From CBDCWQ01 sp965223435 (GTDB lineage: Bacteria; Myxococcota; Kuafuiibacteriia; Kuafuiibacteriales; Kuafuiibacteriaceae): 64,000 nucleotides of DNA. The position numbers and the translations under genes were made by a program. This document shows, in pieces, positions 43,526 to 52,160 of the stretch. The notes below the pieces were generated by a model. The model made no database searches, was not told the origin of the DNA, and was given only the letters and a program-made list of their open reading frames with translations. The DNA is taken from the NCBI GenBank assembly GCA_965223435.1, contig CBDCWQ010000022.1, positions 372,001 to 436,000 on the forward strand, in the 5' to 3' direction. Within the stretch, counting starts at the first letter, position 1, and each line of letters starts with the position of its first letter.

Positions 43526-44061
43526 AACCTTCTCCTTTGGCGAGCAGAAGAGCAACCTTCACCCAGGCGCCCCTCTGTCAAACGACTCGTCTCGTAACGC
43601 TTGCGCACGAACCGTGTCCACACCCAGCCAAGTGCCCGGAATAGCGAGTGACGTTTCGTTGACACCTCCTTGCCCTGGCAAAGTGATACAGCTGGGTGTC
43701 TGCACGACGACGGGTAGAGGCACCTGGAAAAAATCGATGCATAAAACTGAGTTTTCCACGGGCCAGAGCCTGCTCGTTCCCTCAATTCGTATTGGCCCAC
43801 TGTGCCCTGATTACGACCGCAATTCTCGAAAACAGATCATATATGAAGCGCCCAACTGCGGGGTGCGTTTCTGTTTATACCCCGGCTCACTTGCGTGGCC
43901 CTTGTTCGGACCACCAGATGTGCGCGTGAGCCGAGGGTCCCCGGGTGGGCCGAATTCATTTCGGACCGGGCCCCGTAAGGCCGAATGGGCAGTGACTGAA
44001 GCTACGCCTTAGAACCGCTGACGCGTGGGGTACTGAAGTGAGCCGGGGGTCTAGATCCTGC
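43526..44061. other. Intergenic stretch, no gene seen
   Basis: About 535 bases upstream of the RTX gene and downstream of a minus-strand kinase gene. Short open frames on both strands overlap and show no coding pattern. It should contain the RTX gene promoter; none was identified with confidence. Confidence 0.4.
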
Positions 44062-45135
44062 TTAGGTTCGGCGAGAAGAGCCTGGCAGAGGTTGGATGAG
44101 GGTGGGGCCGGCACCGTCGGTGTCTGTCTCGAAGGCGGGCACCAGCGTCTTGGTGGGCGTAGACTCGGGAGAAGAAGTCTCTTTGGCACCACGAAGCGCC
44201 CCCTGAAGCGCGGTCCGAAAAGCGGAGGCTGACTGAAAGCGGTCAGCTGGATTCTTTTGGGTGGCCTTTTGAAGAACATCGTCCACGTCGGGCGGTAAGC
44301 CTGCGCGACAAACCCCGGCACGGGGCAAGGGATCTCGCGAAATGCGCCGGAGAATGGAAATATGGTTGTTTGCGTCGGGGTGGGTGCCCAAAGAGCAGTT
44401 GAAAACCAACGGCCGATCTCGTGCGTCACGCGCCCATGCTCGCCTTCCCGACAACATTTCAAAAACGATGGACCCGAGTGCAAAGATATCTGTGCGGGCA
44501 TCAACTTCGGAGCCGGAAATCTGCTCGGGAGACATGTAGAGCACAGAGCCAAGGACACGGCCTTTGGTCGTCGTCTCGCTTTCGCCACCATGAAGGATCT
44601 TCGCCACTCCAAAATCGAGAACCTTCAAAAACGAAGCGTCACCTTCCTCGTACACGATGACATTCTTGGGCTTGAGATCCCGATGAACCACACCCCGGCT
44701 GTGGGCATAGGCCAGGGTCGAACAGAGCCTATCGCAGACCCAAAGAATCTCGCTCAGCTGAAGGGGTGCGCCGTCTCGCGCGCGCCGCCGAAGCAAGGTG
44801 TACATTGTTTCTCCGGGCACGAGCTCCATGGCAAAGAAGGGTTGTGACCCTTCAGCATCCCACGCGAGGAGACGCGCGACATTGGGGTGCTGAAAGTCGG
44901 CCAAGAGCGAGATTTCTTGCTGAAACCGTTGGAGCACATCGGCGCGAAACCGCAAGCGTTCTAGCATGATCTTCAGGGCGACCGGTGCATGGGGGGCCTC
45001 TCGGTCATGCGCTTTCCATACCGTTCCAAATGCGCCACGGCCCAAGACACGGTCCAAAACAAACCGCCCCGCAACCAGCATTTCTTTTTCTGTGGGCCGA
45101 TCTGGAATCTTCACGGGCGATCTTTCGAGGCCCAT
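44062..45135 (-). CDS. Soluble Ser/Thr protein kinase
   Basis: 357 residues from ATG 45135. Complete Hanks-type kinase: glycine loop LGRGAFGTVWKAHD, VALKIM lysine, VVHRDLKPKNVIV, VLDFGVAKIL, GSVLYMSPEQISG and TDIFALGSIVFEMLSG. The C-terminal ~60 residues are Ser/Thr/Pro-rich (SSPESTPTKTLVPAF) with no membrane helix, so it is probably cytoplasmic with an autophosphorylated tail. It is divergent from the membrane kinase at 45270, the two starts being 135 bases apart, so they may share control elements and act in one cascade. Confidence 0.92.
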   Translation of the reverse strand: MGLERSPVKIPDRPTEKEMLVAGRFVLDRVLGRGAFGTVWKAHDREAPHAPVALKIMLERLRFRADVLQRFQQEISLLADFQHPNVARLLAWDAEGSQPFFAMELVPGETMYTLLRRRARDGAPLQLSEILWVCDRLCSTLAYAHSRGVVHRDLKPKNVIVYEEGDASFLKVLDFGVAKILHGGESETTTKGRVLGSVLYMSPEQISGSEVDARTDIFALGSIVFEMLSGRRAWARDARDRPLVFNCSLGTHPDANNHISILRRISRDPLPRAGVCRAGLPPDVDDVLQKATQKNPADRFQSASAFRTALQGALRGAKETSSPESTPTKTLVPAFETDTDGAGPTLIQPLPGSSRRT

Positions 45136-45269
45136 TGGGCTCTGTTTGTGTCAAATTTTTTTCCCAAAAAGGCAATCCACGAAATGCCCGATGCTTCGCG
45201 TACAACCCCGCCGACATCAGTAGATCCGATTATTTGGGCCCGCGAAAAAAGCGAGGTATAGCCCGAGCG

Positions 45270-46574
45270 ATGGGGGCACGCGCACTCACCCGCGAGCGAA
45301 CCGTTCAGATCAAACTCGACCGGCAAGGTGAGCCAAAAGAGATCGGCGAATATACGATTCTCAACCTTCTTGGCCGCGGAGGCATGGGGGTTGTTTACGA
45401 AGCCTCAGACACGCAAAAAGACCGCCGGGTCGCGCTGAAAACCATCGAGACCGGGTTCCTCAAGCTGTCAGACAGCCACGCGGAAAGGCGTTTTAATCAA
45501 GAGATCGACGCCCTGTCGCGCCTTCATCATCCGGGCGTGGTGCGTCTGTTTGAGGCGGGCATCGCATCGCACCCACTCAACTATCGCATGGCGTTCTTCG
45601 TCATGGAAAAGCTTGAAGGAAAAACACTCAAGTCCCTGCTTCTAGACGAGCGCGGGCTGCCGAGCTACGAAGCCCTGCGCATTGCTTTGGCCCTAGCAGA
45701 AACCCTAGTCTATCTTCACAAACACGACGTGGCCCACCGGGACATCAAGCCTTCCAACATTGTGCTCGAAAACGATGGCCGCGTGGTGCTGATGGATTTC
45801 GGCCTGGCAACCTCCATCGACTCCACCCGACTGACCCGGACCGGGCATATCCTGGGAAGCCGAACCTACCTATCTCCCGACCGCTTGTGTGGTTCGCACG
45901 AAAGTGCCGTTGACGTTTGGGCACTGGGCGTCGTGTTCTACCAGATGTTCGTAGGCGGTTTTCCTTTCGGAAATAGTGGAAGACTGACCATCCTCGAAAC
46001 CCCAGACATTCTGTGGCCCCAAAACTTCCAAAATGGCTGGCGCGCGGAAGTGCGGTCCCTCATCGAGTATATGCTGGTGCTCGACCCCAGCTTGAGAATT
46101 ACACCGGGGGCCTTGTTGCGCAGACTCCGGTCCCTCAAGCGCCGTTCTGCATCGTTGTCCCGGCCAGAAGCCCTGCCATCTCGCCCCATCAGCCCCGTTT
46201 CCCGAGGCGGAGCTCTTCACGGTCTTGCGAAGGCAGACGAGATTCCGAACACCCTCAGCGAGATCCAAAGGCATCGGGCCCGACTCAGGGAAACAGCCCG
46301 AAAATCCATGGCATTCTTCTCCGATCCCGCGTTGACGTCCCTCCCGCGAAAAACCTGGATGCAGCTCGGAGCGCTTTTTTGTGTGCTGTGGTTCTGCTCC
46401 TTCGGCGTGGGCATCTGCGTCGGCTACATGCTCAAACGCGAACCCATCGTGATTCCCTCCCACGCCGCGCCGACCGTGGTGCCCAAAAGAGCCGTGGGCA
46501 CTCGGCCACGACGCCCTGTTTCGGACCATCCCGAAGCGCTCAGCGAGCGCACCGCGAAACTATATCTCCCGTAG
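45270..46574 (+). CDS. Membrane-anchored Ser/Thr protein kinase
   Basis: 434 residues from the ATG at 45270. The frame is open much further upstream, but that part lies over the start of the divergent kinase gene and is not protein-like. Kinase motifs: LLGRGGMGVVYEASD, VALKTIE, VAHRDIKPSNIVL, LMDFGLATS, GSRTYLSPDRLC and VDVWALGVVFYQMF. A juxtamembrane basic stretch precedes one helix (LGALFCVLWFCSFGVGICVGY) near 370, followed by only ~55 residues outside, so no large sensor domain. It lies 64 bases before zwf, but a functional link to the pentose phosphate genes is not implied by sequence. Confidence 0.92.
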   Translation: MGARALTRERTVQIKLDRQGEPKEIGEYTILNLLGRGGMGVVYEASDTQKDRRVALKTIETGFLKLSDSHAERRFNQEIDALSRLHHPGVVRLFEAGIASHPLNYRMAFFVMEKLEGKTLKSLLLDERGLPSYEALRIALALAETLVYLHKHDVAHRDIKPSNIVLENDGRVVLMDFGLATSIDSTRLTRTGHILGSRTYLSPDRLCGSHESAVDVWALGVVFYQMFVGGFPFGNSGRLTILETPDILWPQNFQNGWRAEVRSLIEYMLVLDPSLRITPGALLRRLRSLKRRSASLSRPEALPSRPISPVSRGGALHGLAKADEIPNTLSEIQRHRARLRETARKSMAFFSDPALTSLPRKTWMQLGALFCVLWFCSFGVGICVGYMLKREPIVIPSHAAPTVVPKRAVGTRPRRPVSDHPEALSERTAKLYLP

Positions 46575-46638
46575 CACGTACTGAGGTCGTTGTTGACGAC
46601 CCAGAGCCAGAGAACTAAACAGATCACAGCGGTGTAAC

Positions 46639-48153
46639 TTGCAAAATCCTTTCCAAAGTGAATCCACCTCCGAACGAAGCCCCTTGCCGGCAACCGTTGT
46701 CATTTTTGGCGCAAGCGGTGATCTGACGAGAAGAAAACTCCTTCCGGCGATCTACAAACTGAGTGCCGAAAGGCTGATTCCACGCATCAAAATCCTCGGC
46801 ACCTCGCGCACAGCCTTGAGCGATGATGCTTTTCGTGCGCATCTTCAAGAAAGCCTGCGCCAACACGGCCACGCCGACGACGAAGCGTTATGGTCGTCTT
46901 TTGCCCAAGACATTCACTACCAAAAAATCGACTACGAAGATCCCCAGACCTTCGATGCCCTCGCCAAACGCATTCGTGCCCTCGACGAAAAGAGCGGCCT
47001 CCCGCCAAACCGGCTTTTTTACCTGTCCACGCCTCCGACAACATTCTTACCTATCATCCAAAACTTAGGCCGAGTGGGCCTGACCGAAGACAGCTCGTCT
47101 TCCTTTGCCCGGGTTGTCGTCGAAAAACCTTTTGGCGTGAGCCTAGAGACCGCACAAACACTGAATCGAGAGATTCAATCCATCCTCCGAGAAGACCAGA
47201 TCTACCGAATCGATCACTACCTCGGGAAAGAGACGGTGCAGAACCTGTTGGTGTTTCGTTTCGCCAACGGAATTTTCGAACCCCTGTGGAACAACAAACA
47301 CATCGATCATGTACAGATTATTGGCGCCGAAACCCTCGGAATTGGCACACGCGGCGCCTATTTTGATCGCGCGGGCATTCTGCGCGACATGGTGCAAAAC
47401 CATCTGATGCAAGTCCTATGTCTGGCAGCGATGGAGCCCCCGGTATCCTTCGAAGCAGAAGCGGTCAGAAACGAAAAGGTCAAGGTTCTTCGCGCCCTTC
47501 GCCCCATCGAAGAGGCCGAGCTCACACACCATGTCATCAGAGCGCAGTACACCAAAGGGAGCGTGCTCGGCCGCATCGTGCCAGCCTACCGCGAAGAGCA
47601 GGGCGTGGCCCACGACTCGCAGACCGAAACCTTCGTCGCTTTGAAGCTGGCCATCGACAATTGGCGGTGGGCCGGCGTGCCCTTTTATCTTCGTAGCGGC
47701 AAGCGCATGCCCAAACGCGTGACCGAAATCGCCATCCATTTCAAACAAGCACCCCATCGTATTTTTCCGAACTTGAGCATGGCCGACACGCCGAGCAACA
47801 TCTTGTCGGTTCGCATCCAGCCAGACGAAGGCATCAGTCTCTCCATCGGCTCTAAGGTTCCGGGGCCATCGATGGAGATTGCCAAAGTGATGATGGAGTT
47901 TCGGTACGCTTCCAGTTTTGGGGTCGAACCGCCCGGCGCTTACGAGCGCCTGCTTTTGGATGCACTCATTGGAGACGGTACCCTGTTCACGCGGGGCGAT
48001 GAAGCCGAAGCCAGTTGGGCGCTCATCTCTCCCATTCACCAAGCCTGGAGCGCCAGCGAAACCATGGCGATGAGCTATGAGGCCGGCTCGTGGGGGCCCG
48101 AAGAAGCAAAAAAACTGGTCGAAAGCGACGGACGGGTCTGGAGGCGGCCCTAG
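46639..48153 (+). CDS. zwf: Glucose-6-phosphate 1-dehydrogenase
   Basis: 504 residues, starting at a TTG (46639) because no in-frame ATG or GTG precedes the cofactor site. NADP-binding motif IFGASGDLTRRKLLPA (~23-38) and the active-site signature RIDHYLGKETVQN (~190-202) are intact, with C-terminal family motifs such as PYRVEEQGV-type (YREEQGVAHDS) and WRWAGVPFYLRSGKRM. The length is usual. It oxidises glucose-6-phosphate to 6-phosphogluconolactone with NADP+, the first step of the oxidative pentose phosphate path. First gene of a four-gene run zwf-opcA-pgl-gnd; its TAG stop overlaps the GTG start of opcA by one base, so translation is probably coupled. Confidence 0.97.
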   Translation: MQNPFQSESTSERSPLPATVVIFGASGDLTRRKLLPAIYKLSAERLIPRIKILGTSRTALSDDAFRAHLQESLRQHGHADDEALWSSFAQDIHYQKIDYEDPQTFDALAKRIRALDEKSGLPPNRLFYLSTPPTTFLPIIQNLGRVGLTEDSSSSFARVVVEKPFGVSLETAQTLNREIQSILREDQIYRIDHYLGKETVQNLLVFRFANGIFEPLWNNKHIDHVQIIGAETLGIGTRGAYFDRAGILRDMVQNHLMQVLCLAAMEPPVSFEAEAVRNEKVKVLRALRPIEEAELTHHVIRAQYTKGSVLGRIVPAYREEQGVAHDSQTETFVALKLAIDNWRWAGVPFYLRSGKRMPKRVTEIAIHFKQAPHRIFPNLSMADTPSNILSVRIQPDEGISLSIGSKVPGPSMEIAKVMMEFRYASSFGVEPPGAYERLLLDALIGDGTLFTRGDEAEASWALISPIHQAWSASETMAMSYEAGSWGPEEAKKLVESDGRVWRRP

Positions 48154-49232
48154 TGCAGCGACATCAACTAGAACAGTTCGTGAGCAATGCGTGTCTGGCC
48201 GTAGACCCAGACAGCATCGAACGGGGTTTGGCCGAACTGTGGCGAGAGGCAGGCAAATCAAGCGTTCGTGGGCAGCCGGTCACCCGAGCCTGCCTGTGGA
48301 ACGTGGTGGTTCACCTCGATGAGCGCTTTGACGACCCAAGCGACATGACCACCGAATTTCAGCAAGCACTCAGCGGGCTCCCTCGCTATCTCGCCAACCG
48401 AACCATTGTCCTCAAGACCCGAAAACATGTCGAAGGCGAGCGAGAGCTCACGAGTTGGATTTCCGCCAACTGCATTCCGGCCGGCCTCGGCAAAAAGCTC
48501 GTCTGCAGCGAAGAGATCACCCTGGCGGCCAGGGGAGAAGGGCTCAGCCATCTTCCAAGCCTCGTAGAAAGCCTTAAGGTTTCAGACCTTCCGATCGCCC
48601 TCGTCCTCGGATCTCGGCAATCCGAGCAAGACGAGTGGCTGGCGAGAATCGCGCGTTCGGCGGACCGAGTCATTTACGATTCGGATCAAGCCAAAGCACC
48701 CGCGCCCCCACCCATCTGCCAAAGACCTGGTCCAATGGGGCGTTCGATGGATCTGGGCTGGGTTCGTACCTCCGACTTCCGTGCCTCCGTCCAAGAACTC
48801 GGCGGCCCACCCATCGGTCCAGATGACATAAACCGCCTGAAGCGGATTGTGGTGGGATGCCCCCCAAACAAACAAGCGTCCGGCTGTCTACTCTTGGCCT
48901 GGATGGGCTCAGCCCTCGGCGGAACCCGAGTGCATTCAGGCTCTCAAACGACGTGGCATATGGCGCGCGATGGTCTTCCCAGCATTGAGCTGGTTCAAAG
49001 GGTCGAATCATCTTTTGAAAACTTCGAAGTATCGCTCATCACCCCTGCGACCACTCAGCCATGGGGCATCACAACCGAGGGCGATGCCTATCGTGTATCG
49101 ATACCAGGCACAGAAGACCGACTGATGCCCGTGGAGCCCAAAGATGCCGCTTCGTGTTTGGCACGAAGCATAAGAAGTCGCACCGAAGACCAGGCCCTCA
49201 CCTCAGCGCTTCGAATTGCGGAGCAGTTCTGA
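48153..49232 (+). CDS. opcA: Glucose-6-phosphate dehydrogenase assembly protein OpcA
   Basis: 359 residues from the GTG at 48153, which overlaps the zwf stop and follows GGAGGCGG; the frame extends upstream inside zwf but that is not used. Family landmarks: NRTIVLKTRKHVEGE, ELTSWISANCIPAG, KLVCSEEITLAARG, LPIALVLGS-type strand, ADRVIYDS and MDLGWVRTSDFRASVQ. OpcA is known from cyanobacteria and actinobacteria as an activator or assembly partner of G6PDH. Its place directly after zwf supports that role. The two cysteines (in ANCIPA and LVCSEE) may take part in the redox control described for cyanobacterial OpcA, which is an inference here. Confidence 0.88.
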   Translation: MQRHQLEQFVSNACLAVDPDSIERGLAELWREAGKSSVRGQPVTRACLWNVVVHLDERFDDPSDMTTEFQQALSGLPRYLANRTIVLKTRKHVEGERELTSWISANCIPAGLGKKLVCSEEITLAARGEGLSHLPSLVESLKVSDLPIALVLGSRQSEQDEWLARIARSADRVIYDSDQAKAPAPPPICQRPGPMGRSMDLGWVRTSDFRASVQELGGPPIGPDDINRLKRIVVGCPPNKQASGCLLLAWMGSALGGTRVHSGSQTTWHMARDGLPSIELVQRVESSFENFEVSLITPATTQPWGITTEGDAYRVSIPGTEDRLMPVEPKDAASCLARSIRSRTEDQALTSALRIAEQF

Positions 49233-49233
49233 G

Positions 49234-50046
49234 GTGAATTCGCCGCCGTCCAAAGAGCTTTTTTCGGGAACGCAGTCTGCCGCTTTCGGGAACCTTCTTT
49301 TGGTACAGGAGGCTGACGCCGAAAAAGCAGCCTATCGGGCCGCGCGGCTCGTAAAACAGATTGGCCAAAGTCGAATCACGGCCAAGGGGAGATTCAGCTT
49401 AGCCCTGGCGGGCGGCCGAACTCCGAGGGCCTTTCACGGAGCGCTTGCGGACCCATCGACGGGCCATTTGGACTGGGCTAAGGTGCACATTCTGTTTTCA
49501 GACGAACGGGCGGTCCCCATGAACCACCGGGACAGCAACTTCAACATGGCCCGAGAAACACTGCTGGAGCATGTGCCCATCAACTCAAAACAGGTACACC
49601 CCATCGCCTTTGAGGGTCTCAGTCACCAAGAAGCATGTGATCGTTACGAGGAGCGGGTTTTGGCGGTCACGCAAAACACCGGTGTCGTTGATTTCACGAT
49701 GCTGGGAATGGGCAACGATGGACACACCGCCAGTCTGTTTCCAGGGGCGGATGGCGCTTCAAAAGAAAATGCAAATCGGTTGATGGTGGCCACGCTTGCT
49801 CCAAGTTCAAGCAGCATCCGCAAGCGAGCCAGTTTTTCTTATGAAATGCTCCAGCGAACGGCCCTTCTCGCTCTTATTGTCGTCGGAGAACAAAAGTCCG
49901 CACGGCTTAAGGAAGTTCTGTTTCAAAAAGGGGCCCTCCCCATACAACATGTCCTGCATGGCAGAAAAAACCCCAGCTACATCTTTGTAGACCATCAGGC
50001 GGGAGCTGCATCTTTATCAGAGGCCCAGGCGGTACAGGCTTCGTGA
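49234..50046 (+). CDS. pgl: 6-phosphogluconolactonase
   Basis: About 270 residues. The GTG at 49234, one base after the opcA stop and 10 bases after GCGGAG, is the likely start; an in-frame TTG at 49216 is the alternative. Motifs of the DevB/SOL family: SLALAGGRTPRAFH, VHILFSDERAVPMNHRDSNF, MLGMGNDGHTASLFPG. The enzyme hydrolyses 6-phosphogluconolactone to 6-phosphogluconate and completes the step between Zwf and Gnd. Cytoplasmic, no signal peptide. It ends 11 bases before gnd. Confidence 0.95.
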   Translation: MNSPPSKELFSGTQSAAFGNLLLVQEADAEKAAYRAARLVKQIGQSRITAKGRFSLALAGGRTPRAFHGALADPSTGHLDWAKVHILFSDERAVPMNHRDSNFNMARETLLEHVPINSKQVHPIAFEGLSHQEACDRYEERVLAVTQNTGVVDFTMLGMGNDGHTASLFPGADGASKENANRLMVATLAPSSSSIRKRASFSYEMLQRTALLALIVVGEQKSARLKEVLFQKGALPIQHVLHGRKNPSYIFVDHQAGAASLSEAQAVQAS

Positions 50047-50057
50047 ACGGAGAATCT

Positions 50058-51476
50058 ATGAATCATCAAGCAATCAATGAATGGGGCATCGTCGGGTTAG
50101 GCGTGATGGGTTCAAACATCGCCCTCAATATCGAAGAAAAAGGCTTCCCGATATCGGTATACAACCGGTCTCGCGAAAAAACCGACCGCTTTGTCGAAGC
50201 ATCTCGAGGCAAAAAAGTCACGGCAACGTACAGCCTCGAAGAGTTTGCGGCGACCCTTACAAGACCGCGCAAAATTCTCATCATGGTCAAAGCCGGGCAG
50301 CCAGTAGATGCCACCATCGAGGCTCTTCTTCCCTATCTCAACCGTGAAGATGTTGTCATCGACGGCGGCAACGAGTTTTATGAACGCACTCAAGACCGGC
50401 AAAAGCGGCTTGAGCCTCAGGGCATCTCGTTCATAGGCATGGGCGTAAGCGGCGGAGAGGAGGGCGCGCGCCACGGCCCGAGCATCATGCCAAGCGGCGA
50501 CCGATCGGCCTATCAGAAGATTGAAGAAGTCCTTCAAAAAATTGCGGCCCAAGTCGATGACGGACCTTGTGTAACCTATATCGGACCGGGGGGGTCGGGG
50601 CACTTCGTCAAGATGGTGCATAACGGTATCGAATACGGGGATATGCAGCTCATTGCCGAAACCTATGATATTTTGAGAAGAATCGGTGGGCTTAGCAATG
50701 GAGAATTGGCCGATGTCTTCGCCAAATGGAACGAAGGAGAGCTCGAAAGTTTTCTCATCGAGATTACCTCTCAGATCTTTCGACAAAAAGATGATCTCGG
50801 CGAGGGTGATCTCATCGACGCCATTTTAGACACCGCCAAAATGAAAGGCACGGGGAGTTGGACCGTGCAACAAGGTGCAGAACTCGCCTCCGCGATTCCA
50901 ACCATTGCAAGCTCGGTCGACGCACGCATGCTCAGCGCCCTCAAATCGTTGCGAAAAGTCGGTGCACAAGCGCTGAACGGCCCTAGTCCCAAGCTTTCGT
51001 CGGCACAAAAAGCCGAAATGGTAGAAGATGCTCGGCAAGCGTTGTATTCGGCCAAAACCTGTAGCTACGCCCAAGGCATTGATCTTTTGGGGCGGGCATC
51101 CGTCGCCCACAAATGGGCGTTGCCTTTGGCCAACATCGCAAGAATCTGGAAGGGTGGTTGCATCATTCGAGCCAGTTTCCTCGGTCGAATCCAAAGCGCG
51201 TTTTCAAACAATCCTACGCTCGCAAACCTCCTCTTTGACGATCGATTCGGTGAAGAACTGAGCGTACGGCAAAAAGGATGGAGGAGGACGATGGTTCGTG
51301 CAATTGAAGCGGGTGTTGCCATTCCGAGTCTAAGCGCGTCGCTCAGCTACTACGACAGCCTTCGCACCGAACGGCTGCCCGCAAACCTCGTGCAGGCGCA
51401 ACGAGACTTCTTTGGCGCCCACACTTATCAAAGATTGGATCGCGAGGGAACCTTCCACACCGAGTGGACGAACTGA
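50058..51476 (+). CDS. gnd: 6-phosphogluconate dehydrogenase (decarboxylating)
   Basis: 472 residues from the ATG at 50058 behind ACGGAGAATCT. NADP-binding GIVGLGVMGSNIALN, substrate and catalytic motif GVSGGEEGARHGPSIMPSG, and KMVHNGIEYGDMQLIAE with the catalytic Lys; KGTGSWTVQQG and GCIIRASFL confirm the family and the long (~470-residue) type. It converts 6-phosphogluconate to ribulose-5-phosphate, CO2 and NADPH. Last gene of the pentose phosphate run; no other gene follows closely (250-base gap). The run supplies NADPH, which the lipid-polyketide cluster upstream would use, but no direct regulatory link is visible. Confidence 0.97.
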   Translation: MNHQAINEWGIVGLGVMGSNIALNIEEKGFPISVYNRSREKTDRFVEASRGKKVTATYSLEEFAATLTRPRKILIMVKAGQPVDATIEALLPYLNREDVVIDGGNEFYERTQDRQKRLEPQGISFIGMGVSGGEEGARHGPSIMPSGDRSAYQKIEEVLQKIAAQVDDGPCVTYIGPGGSGHFVKMVHNGIEYGDMQLIAETYDILRRIGGLSNGELADVFAKWNEGELESFLIEITSQIFRQKDDLGEGDLIDAILDTAKMKGTGSWTVQQGAELASAIPTIASSVDARMLSALKSLRKVGAQALNGPSPKLSSAQKAEMVEDARQALYSAKTCSYAQGIDLLGRASVAHKWALPLANIARIWKGGCIIRASFLGRIQSAFSNNPTLANLLFDDRFGEELSVRQKGWRRTMVRAIEAGVAIPSLSASLSYYDSLRTERLPANLVQAQRDFFGAHTYQRLDREGTFHTEWTN

Positions 51477-51726
51477 GGACCCAATCAGATGCTTCCGAAA
51501 AAAGACGACGCATTCCCTTGGTTCACTTCTCTTGCGACCGCGTCGACTGTCGACACGCCTAGCTTCGATCGCCGGAGGGGCCCGGCACGAAATCCATTCA
51601 GCCCACCCGTTCCCTCCGCTCACGAACACCAGACGAACCGGTTCGGCAAAATGTATGTGAGCTCTGAGAGTAAGCTTTGCGTGCGCCCCTAACACAGCTG
51701 GCCGTGGTCGTTGCGGAGCCTGCGGG

Positions 51727-52098
51727 ATGTTTTTGAGTGCACAGTGGGTCCTGCGGGTCGCGGTGGCCCTAGAATTTGCGGGCCATGGAACCTTGGCCAT
51801 CATGCAGAAGGCATCATGGATTCCCTTTGTCACCTACTTTGGCTTCTCGCAGGATAGCGCCCAGGTTCTGATGCCCCTTGTCGGCACCCTGGATATCGCA
51901 CTCGCCGTTCTGGTTCTCATCCGCCCCATTCCCGTTTTGCTGGCCTGGATGACTTTCTGGGGGCTTTTTACCGCGGCACTTCGCCCCCTTACCGGACATT
52001 CGATTTTAGACTTCGTGGAACGCGGCCCCAATTGGGGGGCCCCTTTGGCACTTTTGCTTCTGGTGCTCCAAACGAAGAAAAGCTGCACCCAGCGCTGA
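51727..52098 (+). CDS. Small DoxX-like membrane protein
   Basis: 123 residues with four predicted membrane helices (starts near FLSAQWVLRVAVALEF, LMPLVGTLDIALAVLVL, PVLLAWMTFWGLFTAAL and WGAPLALLLLVLQ). The LRVAVALEFAGHG start resembles DoxX/DUF417-type small membrane proteins. The preceding 250 bases hold no convincing gene. It lies 62 bases before the TldD-like gene. Function not known. Confidence 0.7.
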   Translation: MFLSAQWVLRVAVALEFAGHGTLAIMQKASWIPFVTYFGFSQDSAQVLMPLVGTLDIALAVLVLIRPIPVLLAWMTFWGLFTAALRPLTGHSILDFVERGPNWGAPLALLLLVLQTKKSCTQR

Positions 52099-52160
52099 TT
52101 TTCGTCGTTGCCTTTCGAATCGACCCTAGGTTAGTCCCTCGCTCTTCAGCAAGGACGCAG

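Noticed and set aside
51489..51692. 67-codon plus-strand frame after gnd with a GAGGA-like upstream element
   Set aside because: Sequence is Pro/Ser-rich with no recognisable pattern and the codon use looks random; kept out though a small protein cannot be fully excluded.
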